NCBI GenBank assembly: GCA_902798695.1
Contig: CADBXK010000001.1
Span: 1 to 64,000, forward strand
Reading direction: 5' to 3'
Length of the DNA: 64,000 bases
Source: Oscillospiraceae bacterium
Lineage (GTDB): Bacteria > Bacillota > Clostridia > Oscillospirales > Ruminococcaceae
Below the pieces are notes generated by a model. That model saw only the letters and a program-made list of their open reading frames with translations, made no database searches and had not been told where the DNA came from. Shown here piece by piece: positions 34,446-43,504 of this stretch. The position numbers and the translations under genes were made by a program. Every line of letters begins with the position of its first letter. Position 1 is the first letter of the stretch.

Positions 34446-35840
34446 GTGTCTGTTAAATCTGACTTGTTTTTTGAAAAATATAAAGATAAAAAAATTGCGT
34501 TTATTGGTTTTGGTGTTTCTAATTTTGATAGTATTTGTTTGTTTTTAAATAAAGGACTTGATGTTACTGTTTTAGATAGAGTAGATGAAAGTAATTTGGG
34601 TGAAAAAGCAAACGTTTTGAAGAATAAAGGAGCCAAATTTATTTGTGGAGATGATTATTTAAATTGTTTAAATAACTTTGATGTTGTAGTTAGGTCTCCC
34701 GGTGTTTATTTTAATAAAGCTGAATTGCAGAATGCAATAAAACACGGTATTGTTGTAACATCTGAAATGGAATTGTTTTTCGATTTTTGTCCATGTAAAA
34801 TTATAGGAGTGACTGGATCTGATGGTAAGACAACGACAACTACTTTAATTTCAGAAATATTAAAATTTGAAGGATATAATGTTCACATTGGTGGAAACAT
34901 AGGAAAGGCACTTTTGCCAGAAATTGAAAAGATAACTAGCGATGATATTGTGGTTGTTGAGTTATCTAGTTTTCAGTTGATATCTATGAGAAAATCTCCG
35001 GATATATCGGTAATAACAAATATTTCACCAAATCATCTAGATATTCATAAAGATATGGATGAATATATTTCAGCTAAGAAAAATGTTGTCCTACATCAGA
35101 ATGGATTTGGAAGCTTAATATTAAATTTAGATAATGATCTTTCTAATTCACAGGAAGTTTTGGCTAGAGGATTTGTTAAAAAATTTAGTAGAAAAGAAAA
35201 GGTAAAAAATGGAGCTTTTTTTGATGAAAAAACTCAGAAAATTTGTTTTGCTAAGAATGATGAAGTTATTGAGGTACTAAATGTTGATGACATAGCAATA
35301 CCAGGTGTTCATAATGTTGAAAATTACTTAGCAGCAATAAGTGCTGTTTTTGAATTAGTTTCTATAGATTCTGTGCAAAAAGTTGCTAAAGAATTTAAAG
35401 GAGTTAAACACAGGATAGAGTTTGTTAGAGAAAAGAACGGTGTTAAGTGGTATAACGATTCTATTGCCACTAGCCCAACTAGAACTATTGCTGGGTTAAA
35501 ATGTTTTAATGATAATATTGTATTAATCGCCGGAGGATATGATAAAAATTTCGATTATTCTTGCTTGGCTCCTGAATTATTGAAAAAAGTAAAAATTTTA
35601 ATTTTAATGGGAAATACTGCTAAAAAAATTGAGGTGGCAGTTAAAAGCGATGATTGTTACAATGAGCAAAACATAAAAATTGTGAATGTTAGCAATATGG
35701 AAGAAGCCGTTGATGTTGCATATAATGCTGCTAGTGATGGAGATATAGTATTTTTTTCTCCAGCGTCTGCTAGTTTTGATTTATATAAAAATTTTGAGCA
35801 AAGAGGAGATCATTTTAGGTCTGTTGTCAATAGTTTATAA
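34446..35840 (+). CDS. murD: UDP-N-acetylmuramoylalanine--D-glutamate ligase
   Basis: About 464 residues. An N-terminal UDP-binding domain (IAFIGFGVSNFDS), ATP-binding GVTGSDGKTTTT near 122-133, ELSSFQL, NISPNHLDIH and a C-terminal ligase domain with AGGYDKNFDYS are seen. It adds D-glutamate to the peptidoglycan precursor in the cytosol. The start GTG 34446 follows GTGGGGGT. It is not in a dcw cluster here; mur neighbours are absent. Confidence 0.94.
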   Translation: MSVKSDLFFEKYKDKKIAFIGFGVSNFDSICLFLNKGLDVTVLDRVDESNLGEKANVLKNKGAKFICGDDYLNCLNNFDVVVRSPGVYFNKAELQNAIKHGIVVTSEMELFFDFCPCKIIGVTGSDGKTTTTTLISEILKFEGYNVHIGGNIGKALLPEIEKITSDDIVVVELSSFQLISMRKSPDISVITNISPNHLDIHKDMDEYISAKKNVVLHQNGFGSLILNLDNDLSNSQEVLARGFVKKFSRKEKVKNGAFFDEKTQKICFAKNDEVIEVLNVDDIAIPGVHNVENYLAAISAVFELVSIDSVQKVAKEFKGVKHRIEFVREKNGVKWYNDSIATSPTRTIAGLKCFNDNIVLIAGGYDKNFDYSCLAPELLKKVKILILMGNTAKKIEVAVKSDDCYNEQNIKIVNVSNMEEAVDVAYNAASDGDIVFFSPASASFDLYKNFEQRGDHFRSVVNSL

Positions 35841-35873
35841 ACATACATAATTTGTTTGGGAGGATGGTGTGAT

Positions 35874-36905
35874 TTGGACGTAAAAGATACATTGTTAAAA
35901 CTTTGTGAAGTTCATGGTGTTTCTGGTCGTGAAGACGAAGTTGTAAAATTACTAAGAACAATGCTTTTATCTTATTCGGATGACATATTTTTGAACCCGT
36001 TAGGGAGTATTGTTGCTAAAATTTCTGAAGCTGCTGATAGATATCCAGAAATTTTGCTTGAGGCCCACATTGATCAGGTAGGATTAGTTGTTACTTCAAT
36101 AACTGATGATGGTTTTTTAACAGTTGCAAATTGTGGAGGAATTGATGTTGGTTTGCTTATTTCCCAGGAAGTTATTGTTTGTGGAAAGAAAGATATACGT
36201 GGAATAATTTGTTCTATCCCGCCACATTTGAAAAGATCTAAAAAGAAAGAATCTTTAACTATGGATGACATATATATTGATATTGGTATGTCTAAGGTTG
36301 AGGCTGAAAAGATTGTAAATGTTGGAGATGTGGTAACTTATAACTATAGACCTGTTTGTTTGATGGGAAACAGAATTTCTGTAAAATCTTTAGATAATAG
36401 AGCTGGAGTTACGGCTGTATTGCTTGCTTTGGAAAAACTTAAACAGTGTGATTATAAATGTGGGTTAACTGTTGTTTTTAGTTCAATGGAAGAAACTTCT
36501 GGAAAAGGTGCAGCTACTAGTGGCTATTTTGCTAATCCCGATTTAGCAATTTGCGTTGATGTTAGTTTTGCACAAACTGTTGATTGTCCTAAAAACAAAT
36601 GTGGCGATATGGGAAAAGGACCGATGATTGGAATATCTCCTACTTTAGACTTTAATTTGAGTTCAAAATTACAGAGTATAGCCAAAAAAGAAAAAATACC
36701 ATATCAATTGGAAATTATGGGTGGGGCTACTTCAACTGATGCAGATAAAATTTGTGTTTCAAGAAATGGTGTTGTTACGGGGCTTTGCTCTATCCCATTA
36801 AAATATATGCATTCTCCAGTTGAAATTGTTGATATAGATGACATAGAAAATACAGCAAACTTATTAGCAAATTTTGTGATGTTGTGTAAGGATGATGTGA
36901 TTTGA
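35874..36905 (+). CDS. M42 family metallopeptidase (first of a pair)
   Basis: About 343 residues, TTG start with GGGAGG upstream. M42 metal-binding set: EAHIDQVG, SLDNRAG, SSMEETSGKGA, CVDVSFA and a late MHSPVE His. Members are cytosolic dinuclear, often dodecameric, aminopeptidases. The E-E pair is MEET instead of the usual QEEVG, so specificity may differ from its neighbour. It overlaps the start of the second M42 gene (TTGA). Confidence 0.88.
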   Translation: MDVKDTLLKLCEVHGVSGREDEVVKLLRTMLLSYSDDIFLNPLGSIVAKISEAADRYPEILLEAHIDQVGLVVTSITDDGFLTVANCGGIDVGLLISQEVIVCGKKDIRGIICSIPPHLKRSKKKESLTMDDIYIDIGMSKVEAEKIVNVGDVVTYNYRPVCLMGNRISVKSLDNRAGVTAVLLALEKLKQCDYKCGLTVVFSSMEETSGKGAATSGYFANPDLAICVDVSFAQTVDCPKNKCGDMGKGPMIGISPTLDFNLSSKLQSIAKKEKIPYQLEIMGGATSTDADKICVSRNGVVTGLCSIPLKYMHSPVEIVDIDDIENTANLLANFVMLCKDDVI

Positions 36906-37918
36906 AAAATATATTGAAACAGTTATGTTTAATTGATGGTGTTTCTGGGCGTGAAAACTTAGTTAGAGAAACTATAATATCTCTTTTACCTTCAGACTGT
37001 GAATATACTATTGATGCTTTAGGAAATTTGATAGTTACGAAAACCGGAAAAAAATCTTCTAAAAATAGAATTATGCTATCTGCTCATATGGATGAAGTGG
37101 GTATGATTGTTACGTTCATTGAACAAGATGGATCGTTGAGGTTTTCTACAGTAGGTGGAATAGATCCTGATGTTATAGTGGGAAGTTGTGTTCGTGTTAA
37201 TAATATAAGGGGTGTTATTGGAAGCAAACCAATTCATCTTAAAAGTGCACAAGATAGGTCGAAATCTGTTTCTGTTGATGATTTATTTATCGATATTGGA
37301 GCTTCTTGTAAAGAACAGGCTGAAGAACAAGTTAATTTAGGAGATGTTGTAACTTTTGACAGTGATTTTTTGCAGTTTGGAAAAGAAAAAATAAAATCTA
37401 AGGCAGTTGATGATAGATTTGGATGTGCTGTTTTACTTAAACTTTTAAGAGAAGAAGATATAGAATATGATTTTACTTGTGCTTTCTTAGTTCAAGAGGA
37501 AGTTGGTCTTAGAGGAGCCAGACCAGCGACATATGCAGTTAATCCAGATATAGCAGTTATTTTTGAAACCACAACTGCGGCAGATACACCGCTTTCTGTA
37601 GGAAAAGATAAAGTTTGTATGTTGGGTAGTGGTGCTGTTGTGTCGTTTATGGATAATGCTACAATATACGATTCGGAGTTATATAAATTGGCTTTTCTGA
37701 CAGCAAAGGAAAATAATATATTGTGTCAAACTAAAACGGCAATTGCTGGTGGAAATGATGCAGGAGCAATTTCTCAATCGAGAAATGGGGTTAAGACAAT
37801 TTCGATTTCATTGCCTTGTAGATATCTTCATTCTGCTTGTTGTGTTGCCGATGAACAGGACATGGATGCAATTTTAAATTTGGCTACAAAGATTTTACCT
37901 AAATTATTTGAATTGTAA
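36902..37918 (+). CDS. M42 family metallopeptidase (second of a pair)
   Basis: 338 residues, TTG start overlapping the stop of the previous gene. Canonical M42 residues: SAHMDEVGM, AVDDRFG, VQEEVGLRGA, FETTTA and LHSAC. It is a cytosolic aminopeptidase or endoglucanase-type M42 protein. Tandem, diverged M42 genes may form complementary or hetero-oligomeric peptidases, which is inference. Confidence 0.9.
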   Translation: MKNILKQLCLIDGVSGRENLVRETIISLLPSDCEYTIDALGNLIVTKTGKKSSKNRIMLSAHMDEVGMIVTFIEQDGSLRFSTVGGIDPDVIVGSCVRVNNIRGVIGSKPIHLKSAQDRSKSVSVDDLFIDIGASCKEQAEEQVNLGDVVTFDSDFLQFGKEKIKSKAVDDRFGCAVLLKLLREEDIEYDFTCAFLVQEEVGLRGARPATYAVNPDIAVIFETTTAADTPLSVGKDKVCMLGSGAVVSFMDNATIYDSELYKLAFLTAKENNILCQTKTAIAGGNDAGAISQSRNGVKTISISLPCRYLHSACCVADEQDMDAILNLATKILPKLFEL

Positions 37919-37966
37919 TTTATTGCATTTGGATAAATTTTTATTAATAGGAGAAAAGAAACTATA

Positions 37967-39247
37967 ATGAGTTTTTTTAAAATTAACAAGAATATAGAAG
38001 AACTTGCTAAAAAAGTAGAGGTCAGTTTAGCTGATTATTTTAATAAAATAGACGAAATATCTTTATATAATGAAAGCAAGGTTTTACGTGCATTTTTGGA
38101 TAATAGGGTCAGCGAAATTCACTTTAATGGAACGACTGGATATGGTTATAACGATTTGGGACGTGATGTTTTAGATAGAATTTATGCTCAGGTTTTTGGT
38201 GCAGAAGATGCCATAGTTAGACATAATTTTGTTTCAGGGACACATGCTTTATCTGTAGCATTATTTGGTGTTTTAAGACCTGGAGACAGATTGGTGTCTA
38301 TTACTGGAAAACCATATGATACTATCCAAAAAGTTATAGGAATAGGACAATCTGAAAATAATGGATCGTTGATAGATTATGGAGTTAAATATAGTGAAAT
38401 AGACTTGTTAGAAAATGGTCACGTTGACTTTAATCATATTAAAAATACTAATTGGAAAGAAGTCAGAATGGCTTATATTCAAAGATCTAGAGGATATTCT
38501 AGTAGATCACCTTTGAGTTTAGAACAAATAAAAGAAATTTGCAATATTATTCATGACAAGAGCAAAAAAACCGTGATTTTTGTTGATAACTGTTATGGTG
38601 AATTTGTATGTAAAGAGGAGCCTACTAATGTTGGGGCAGATCTTATGGCAGGTTCTTTAATAAAAAATCCTGGTGGTGGGATTGCGAACACTGGGGGATA
38701 TATAGTAGGAAGAAAAGATTTGGTTGAGCTTTGTTCGTATAGATTGACAGCTCCTGGAATAGGCAGAGAAGTTGGGTGTACGTTAGGTCAAAACAAAAAT
38801 ATGTATATGGGATTGTTTTTAGCACCATCTGTTGTGGCAAATGCATTAAAAGTGTCTGCTTTTTCTTGTGCTTTATTTGAAAAATTGGGGTACGTTGTGT
38901 TTCCTAAAAAAGGAGATATAATTAGTGATATTATAAGTGTTTTACAGTTGGATTCTGAAGAAGCATTGGTGGCTTTTTGTGAGGGAGTTCAAAGTGGATC
39001 GCCTGTTGATTCCTTTGTTGTTCCACAAGCCTGGGATATGCCAGGGTATAAAGAAAAAGTTATAATGGCAGCTGGTACATTTACTAGTGGAGCATCAATT
39101 GAAATTTCTGCAGATGCACCGATAAAAGCGCCATATAATGTCTATTTGCAAGGTGGTTTGACTTATAATAGTGGAAAAATTTGTGTTCTTCTGGCTTTAC
39201 AGAGAATGATTGATAAAGGAATACTGAAATCAAAATTTTTAGATTAG
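37967..39247 (+). CDS. PLP-dependent methionine gamma-lyase-like protein (aluminium-resistance family)
   Basis: 426 residues of the Cys/Met-metabolism PLP fold. It has NGTTGYGYNDLGRD near the start, VSGTHALSVALFG (cofactor phosphate loop), FVDNCYGEFV (PLP Asp) and SLIKNPGGGIANTGGY with the Schiff-base Lys (about residue 230). The family is often annotated as methionine gamma-lyase or aluminium resistance protein; the true substrate is not established. ATG follows ATAGGAGAAAAG. Confidence 0.85.
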   Translation: MSFFKINKNIEELAKKVEVSLADYFNKIDEISLYNESKVLRAFLDNRVSEIHFNGTTGYGYNDLGRDVLDRIYAQVFGAEDAIVRHNFVSGTHALSVALFGVLRPGDRLVSITGKPYDTIQKVIGIGQSENNGSLIDYGVKYSEIDLLENGHVDFNHIKNTNWKEVRMAYIQRSRGYSSRSPLSLEQIKEICNIIHDKSKKTVIFVDNCYGEFVCKEEPTNVGADLMAGSLIKNPGGGIANTGGYIVGRKDLVELCSYRLTAPGIGREVGCTLGQNKNMYMGLFLAPSVVANALKVSAFSCALFEKLGYVVFPKKGDIISDIISVLQLDSEEALVAFCEGVQSGSPVDSFVVPQAWDMPGYKEKVIMAAGTFTSGASIEISADAPIKAPYNVYLQGGLTYNSGKICVLLALQRMIDKGILKSKFLD

Positions 39248-39279
39248 CAATTAATATAAGCTTTTTGTAAAAATTTTAC

Positions 39280-39308
39280 TTGAAATTAGATTTTTTGTGT
39301 GGTATAAT
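39280..39308 (+). promoter_or_regulatory. Sigma-A promoter of rplS
   Basis: TTGAAA, 17 nt, TATAAT, giving a leader of about 125 nt before rplS. Confidence 0.8.
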
Positions 39309-39315
39309 GTTTTAG

Positions 39316-39430
39316 GTGTTTTGTCCGTCTTAGTTTTTCTGGGACGAGAATTAGTATGTAGATAATATATACTAACATTTGGATATTCCTCTAAGTTTTT
39401 AATTTAAGAATATCTATAAATTTTTTAGGA
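39316..39430 (+). promoter_or_regulatory. Structured rplS leader, probable L19 autoregulatory RNA
   Basis: Three local hairpins can be drawn: GTCC...GGAC (about 39323-39345), TTAGTAT...ATACTAA (about 39351-39376) and GATATTC...GAATATC (about 39384-39416). They lie just before the ribosome binding site AGGAGG. An L19 leader is known in Firmicutes and represses its own gene. I judge by position and folding, not by a covariance match. Confidence 0.45.
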
Positions 39431-39440
39431 GGATAGATTA

Positions 39441-39782
39441 ATGAATGCGATAAATATTATTAATCAAGCAAGTATCAAAGAAAATCCACCAGTAGTTAAT
39501 ATTGGAGATGTAGTTAGAGTGTATGTTTTGATAAAAGAGGGAGATAAAGAGAGGATACAGGCTTTTGAAGGAACTGTTATAGCTAAGAAAAATGGTGGTG
39601 TTTCAGAAACATTTACTGTTAGAAGAGTTTCTTATGGTGTTGGTGTTGAGAGAATTTTCCCCATACATTCGCCTCATGTTGCAGCTGTGCATGTTATAAG
39701 AAGAGGTAAAGTTAGACGTGCTAAGTTATATTATTTGAGAGATAGAGTGGGAAAAGCAGCTAGAGTTAAACAAAGAATATAG
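39441..39782 (+). CDS. rplS: 50S ribosomal protein L19
   Basis: 113 residues, the usual length. Conserved stretches: [23 protein letters not shown]-like core, [21 protein letters not shown] and [21 protein letters not shown]. It lies at the 30S-50S interface. It starts at ATG after TTTAGGAGG and is followed by lepB, a common neighbour in Firmicutes (trmD-rplS-lepB-ylqF order in part; rbgA is farther along here). Confidence 0.97.
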   Translation: MNAINIINQASIKENPPVVNIGDVVRVYVLIKEGDKERIQAFEGTVIAKKNGGVSETFTVRRVSYGVGVERIFPIHSPHVAAVHVIRRGKVRRAKLYYLRDRVGKAARVKQRI

Positions 39783-39792
39783 TTTTTTATTT

Positions 39793-39820
39793 CCTGGACT
39801 TTTTAAGTTCAGGTTTTTTA
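39793..39820 (+). terminator. Terminator after rplS
   Basis: CCTGGACTT-TTT-AAGTTCAGG followed by T6. Confidence 0.8.
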
Positions 39821-39912
39821 TGTTTAAATATTATTTACAAAATTTCATATTCATGGTACCATATATGTGAATTAATTTTTAATTTATTATTATGAAAAAG
39901 TTGGTGATTAAA

Positions 39913-40476
39913 ATGGGTAGTGAGAGCGTATTTAATTCCAATGGAGATAGTTCCAAAAATTTTAATAAAGTTGTTAAAGAAATTTTTGATTTGTTTGAAA
40001 TATTTGTGGGTGCGATTATAATAGTTACGATAGCTGTTGCGTTTTTGTTTAGAACAGTTGGAGTGGATGGTCGGTCAATGACACACACATTACAACATAA
40101 AGATAGATTGATAATTAGTAGTTTTTGTTATCAACCGACAGTTGGAGATATTGTTGTTTTGAATTTGCCAGACCGGTTTGAGATGCCAATAATCAAACGT
40201 ATTATTGCTAACGAAGGACAAACTATTAATATAACAAATAATGGAGATGTTTATGTAGATGATGTTAAACTCAAAGAAGACTACATTCACGATAAAACTT
40301 TGAAGAAAAACTATAATTCATATCCTGTTAAAGTTCCTAAGGGATGTGTTTTTGTAATGGGAGATAATAGAATGGGATCTACGGATAGTAGAGATATTGG
40401 ATGTGTTAATAAAAATAATATAGTTGGTAAAGCAATTCTTAGAATATTACCGTTTAGCAGTTTTGGAACATTGTGA
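39913..40476 (+). CDS. lepB: Signal peptidase I
   Basis: 187 residues from ATG 39913, which has TTGGTGAT upstream; the earlier ATG 39892 lacks a site. One N-terminal transmembrane helix (about 31-52) precedes the catalytic domain. The Ser is in DGRSMTHTL, the general-base Lys in IIKRIIA, and box E is MGDNRMGSTDSRDIG. It cleaves signal peptides of exported proteins outside the membrane. The usual SMxPTL Pro is replaced by His. Confidence 0.92.
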   Translation: MGSESVFNSNGDSSKNFNKVVKEIFDLFEIFVGAIIIVTIAVAFLFRTVGVDGRSMTHTLQHKDRLIISSFCYQPTVGDIVVLNLPDRFEMPIIKRIIANEGQTINITNNGDVYVDDVKLKEDYIHDKTLKKNYNSYPVKVPKGCVFVMGDNRMGSTDSRDIGCVNKNNIVGKAILRILPFSSFGTL

Positions 40477-40480
40477 GTTG

Positions 40481-40509
40481 TTTACAATAATTGATTAAAA
40501 ATATATTAT
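40481..40509 (+). promoter_or_regulatory. Sigma-A promoter of the pyrophosphatase gene
   Basis: TTTACA, 17 nt, TATTAT, 20 nt before the ATG. Confidence 0.55.
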
Positions 40510-40528
40510 ATTTGTAAGAAGGTTTAAA

Positions 40529-42145
40529 ATGGATAAAGTTTATATTTTTGGACATAAAAATCCAGATACGGATTCTGTAACGAGTGCAATAAGTTTAGCG
40601 TATTTTAAGCGTATGCAGGGGGTTAATGCGGAGCCCAGAGTTTTGGGAACAATTAATGCAGAAACTCTATATGCGCTGGATAAATTTGGGGTTGAGGCTC
40701 CTAGATATTTAAATGACGTAAAAATTAAAGTTAAAAATGTTAATTTTAACGAAAATTATAAGATTAACGAATGTGATTCTATTATAGATGCTTTTAATTT
40801 TATGAATAGCCATTCCATAACGGGATTGCCTTTAGTGGATGATAGCAGTAATTTTAAAGGATATGTTTCTTTAAAAGAAATAGCTGCTGATATGATTTAC
40901 AATGAATCTATGAATATAAATACGTCGTTTGATAATTTATTGAAAGTTTTAGATGCAGATGATTATCGTAAAGTTGACGATCATATAGAAGGATATGCGA
41001 GAACTGTAACTTTTGATGACTCAACGTTTATTAATGATGTTAGTTTGGACAAGAGTTCTATATTGATATTGGGTGATAGAACTCAAATAATTGATCATGC
41101 TTTGAATATTGGTATAAAATTGATAATTATGGTTAATTCTAAGAAACTTAGTGATGATCAATTAAAAATAGCTGCTGAAAAAGGCACTAATATTATTTTT
41201 TCACGTAAGTCATCGTTTGAAATTGTACGTGTTTTATGTTTGGCAAATCCTATAAAATCTATTAAACGTAAGGAAAAATGCATTACTTTTAATGTGAACG
41301 ACTATTTATCAGATGTGAAGTCTATGATTGATAAATTTAAACATACAAATTACAGTGTTTTAGATGATGATGTTTGTGTTGGCATGTTAAGATCTATGGA
41401 TGTTAATAAAGTTAATAAGAAAAAAGTTATATTAGTTGATCATAATACTTTTTCACAATCTGCTGATGGCTTAGATGAAGCTGATATTATTGAAATTGTA
41501 GATCATCATAATTTAGGAGATATAGTAACATCCATTCCTATTAATGTAAGATCTATGGCTGTTGGTTCTACAAATACTATTGTTTATCATATGTATAAAG
41601 AACATAGTATTGATATTCCAAAGGATATTGCTGGAATAATGCTGTCGGGCATATTATCTGATACATTGTGTTTGAAAAGTCCGACAACCACTGAAGTCGA
41701 TATAGATGTTGCTAATAAGTTAGCTAAAATAGCTGGAGTAAATATAGACAGTTATGGCGTGGATCTTTTAGCATCTGGAGTATCTATAGAAGGTTTATCG
41801 GCAAACGAGATAATAATGAGAGATTGTAAAAAATATGAAATTAATGGTCAAAAAATCTTTGTTTCTCAGGTGTTTACTACTAACTTTGAGGATTATATGC
41901 CTCGTATCGATGAATTAGTGAGTGAATTAAATAATGAAGCAAGTTCTGATAATTTTAGACTTTGTGCTTTATTTGTTACAGATTTCTTTACGCATAATTC
42001 TTATTTGATATATTCTAACAATTCTGAGGATGTTTTAAAAGCAGCATATGATATTGAAGAGTTGAATCAGGGATATATGTTGGAAGGCGTTGTATCTAGG
42101 AAGAAACAAATGGTTCCATTTATTATGGATGCATTAGATGGCTAG
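40529..42145 (+). CDS. ppaC: CBS/DRTGG-containing manganese-dependent inorganic pyrophosphatase
   Basis: 538 residues. The DHH phosphoesterase core is split: an N-terminal part with GHKNPDTDSVTSAI (about 8-21), an insert of two CBS domains flanking a DRTGG-like domain (about 65-300), then the rest of DHH with VDHNTFSQ and DHH in EIVDHHNLGD, and a C-terminal DHHA2 domain (about 410-538). Family II pyrophosphatases need Mn2+ or Co2+; the CBS insert binds adenine nucleotides and tunes activity. Ribosome binding site is AGAAGG. Confidence 0.92.
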   Translation: MDKVYIFGHKNPDTDSVTSAISLAYFKRMQGVNAEPRVLGTINAETLYALDKFGVEAPRYLNDVKIKVKNVNFNENYKINECDSIIDAFNFMNSHSITGLPLVDDSSNFKGYVSLKEIAADMIYNESMNINTSFDNLLKVLDADDYRKVDDHIEGYARTVTFDDSTFINDVSLDKSSILILGDRTQIIDHALNIGIKLIIMVNSKKLSDDQLKIAAEKGTNIIFSRKSSFEIVRVLCLANPIKSIKRKEKCITFNVNDYLSDVKSMIDKFKHTNYSVLDDDVCVGMLRSMDVNKVNKKKVILVDHNTFSQSADGLDEADIIEIVDHHNLGDIVTSIPINVRSMAVGSTNTIVYHMYKEHSIDIPKDIAGIMLSGILSDTLCLKSPTTTEVDIDVANKLAKIAGVNIDSYGVDLLASGVSIEGLSANEIIMRDCKKYEINGQKIFVSQVFTTNFEDYMPRIDELVSELNNEASSDNFRLCALFVTDFFTHNSYLIYSNNSEDVLKAAYDIEELNQGYMLEGVVSRKKQMVPFIMDALDG

Positions 42146-42184
42146 AATTTACATTTATATATTCTGAATATAAAATGTGTGATA

Positions 42185-42213
42185 AAAAGCAGACGTAAAA
42201 GTCTGTTTTTTTA
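42185..42213 (+). terminator. Terminator after the pyrophosphatase gene
   Basis: AAAAAGCAGAC-GTAAAA-GTCTGTTTTTTT: a 5-bp GC-rich core extended by A-T pairs. Confidence 0.75.
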
Positions 42214-42326
42214 TTGTTTAGTGAATTACTGATATTGAGTTTATTTATACTTTTAAGAAAAAACAATTGGAAATTTATTGTTTTAGGAGTGAATTCCTAG
42301 TTTTTACGATAAAATCTTGCTTCGCA

Positions 42327-42360
42327 ACCAACTTTTTACAAAAATTAACCGAAAGTTGGT
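42327..42360 (+). promoter_or_regulatory. Hairpin upstream of the XRE membrane regulator
   Basis: A perfect 9-bp inverted repeat ACCAACTTT...AAAGTTGGT with a 16-nt gap, flanked by GCAA/TTGC and followed by the palindrome TACCGGTA. It ends about 50 nt before the regulator start. It may be an operator or an RNA leader structure; no T-run follows. Confidence 0.4.
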
Positions 42361-42411
42361 GGATTGCTACCGGTAGAAATTATAAAATATTGAGTGAAAA
42401 GGAGGAATTAT

Positions 42412-43248
42412 ATGAATAATTATTTTGCGTATAATTTAAAGAAAATAAGAAAAGAAAATAATCTATCACAGGAACAATTGGCAGATGAGTTGGGAGTTTC
42501 TAGGCAAGCGGTTTCAAAGTGGGAGTCTGGCACAGCCTATCCCGAAATGAATAAAATTATTGCATTATGTGATAAATTCAATTTGAATATGGATGATTTA
42601 TTGAGTAAGGATATTAAAGAAGTCAAAGGGGAGAAAAAATCTAAAAAGAAACTTAATAGTTATTTTTATGATTTTTTAAATTTTATAACTGATGCTATTA
42701 ATCTATTTAGCAATATGAATTTTAAAAGCAAAGTTAAATTTGTTTTTGAAGAAATATCGGTTATTATTATATTAACATTGATTTCTTCGGTGTCCTTACG
42801 TTTTATTGAAAGACTAATTACGCCTAGACTTTTTGCTTTTTATAGTAATGAATTTACACATTATACTTGTGCCGTGTTTAATGGTGTTGCTTTAATATTT
42901 TTTATAATTTTTTCGATTGTTGTGTTTTATAAGATTTTCAAGTTAAGGTATTTGAATAGTGATCAAAAACATATGAGTTTTAAGGTTGTAATAAAATTTG
43001 TTTTATGGCAAATAATTATTGCTACTGTGTTGGTGCTAATTTTTTCTACATGTTATTGGTTTGTTGAAAGATGTGTTTTTCCATTTAAATTGTATACGGA
43101 GTGCATTAATGATATAGGTTTTGTGATTAACAGTGTGTTTCGTGTTCTTGTTTTAATATCTTTCTTAATTATTTCAATTACTGTATTTTTACAGAATTTT
43201 AAAATAAAATATTCAAAATATTTTAGTAAAGCTAAAGTTAAAGATTAA
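42412..43248 (+). CDS. XRE-family regulator with C-terminal membrane domain
   Basis: 278 residues. An N-terminal helix-turn-helix (about 1-65: LKKIRKENNLSQEQLADELGVSRQAVSKWESG) is joined by a Lys-rich linker to four hydrophobic segments (about 115-135, 155-175, 200-220, 245-265). Such proteins can tie a DNA-binding domain to membrane stress or ligand sensing. ATG 42412 follows AAAAGGAGG. No transport or resistance gene adjoins it, so the target is unknown; self-regulation through the upstream inverted repeats is possible. Confidence 0.8.
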   Translation: MNNYFAYNLKKIRKENNLSQEQLADELGVSRQAVSKWESGTAYPEMNKIIALCDKFNLNMDDLLSKDIKEVKGEKKSKKKLNSYFYDFLNFITDAINLFSNMNFKSKVKFVFEEISVIIILTLISSVSLRFIERLITPRLFAFYSNEFTHYTCAVFNGVALIFFIIFSIVVFYKIFKLRYLNSDQKHMSFKVVIKFVLWQIIIATVLVLIFSTCYWFVERCVFPFKLYTECINDIGFVINSVFRVLVLISFLIISITVFLQNFKIKYSKYFSKAKVKD

Positions 43249-43357
43249 ATAAAAATGTGGAGTATCATAAATTTAATTGTTTAAAGAAAAAATCTAATTC
43301 AAAAATATATATGAAAAAATCCACAAAAAATAGACATATGAATTTATTTATGTGCTA

Positions 43358-43387
43358 TTGACAAAATATAAATCGTAATGGTATACT
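43358..43387 (+). promoter_or_regulatory. Sigma-A promoter of the trp leader-trpB unit
   Basis: TTGACA, 18 nt, TATACT, 31 nt upstream of the leader peptide ATG. The stretch 43249-43357 is AT-rich with nothing else recognised. Confidence 0.78.
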
Positions 43388-43417
43388 AATCCTAATAATT
43401 TAAAGGAGACAAGACCC

Positions 43418-43504
43418 ATGAATAGTTTTGTAAATTCAAAATTGAATAATTGGTGGGTAGTATGGAGAAAATTGATTTGTCCATGCAGCTTTGTCTTGCT
43501 TTAA
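43418..43504 (+). CDS. trpL: trp operon leader peptide
   Basis: A 28-codon frame with ribosome binding site AAAGGAGA. The product is MNSFVNSKLNNWWVVWRKL followed by ICPCSFVLL; Trp is at positions 12, 13 and 16, three in 28 residues although Trp is otherwise rare. Just beyond the stop lie an antiterminator/terminator pair and then trpB. This is the layout of the E. coli trp leader peptide, in which ribosome stalling at Trp codons decides attenuation. The frame is too short for ordinary gene calls. Confidence 0.85.
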   Translation: MNSFVNSKLNNWWVVWRKLICPCSFVLL

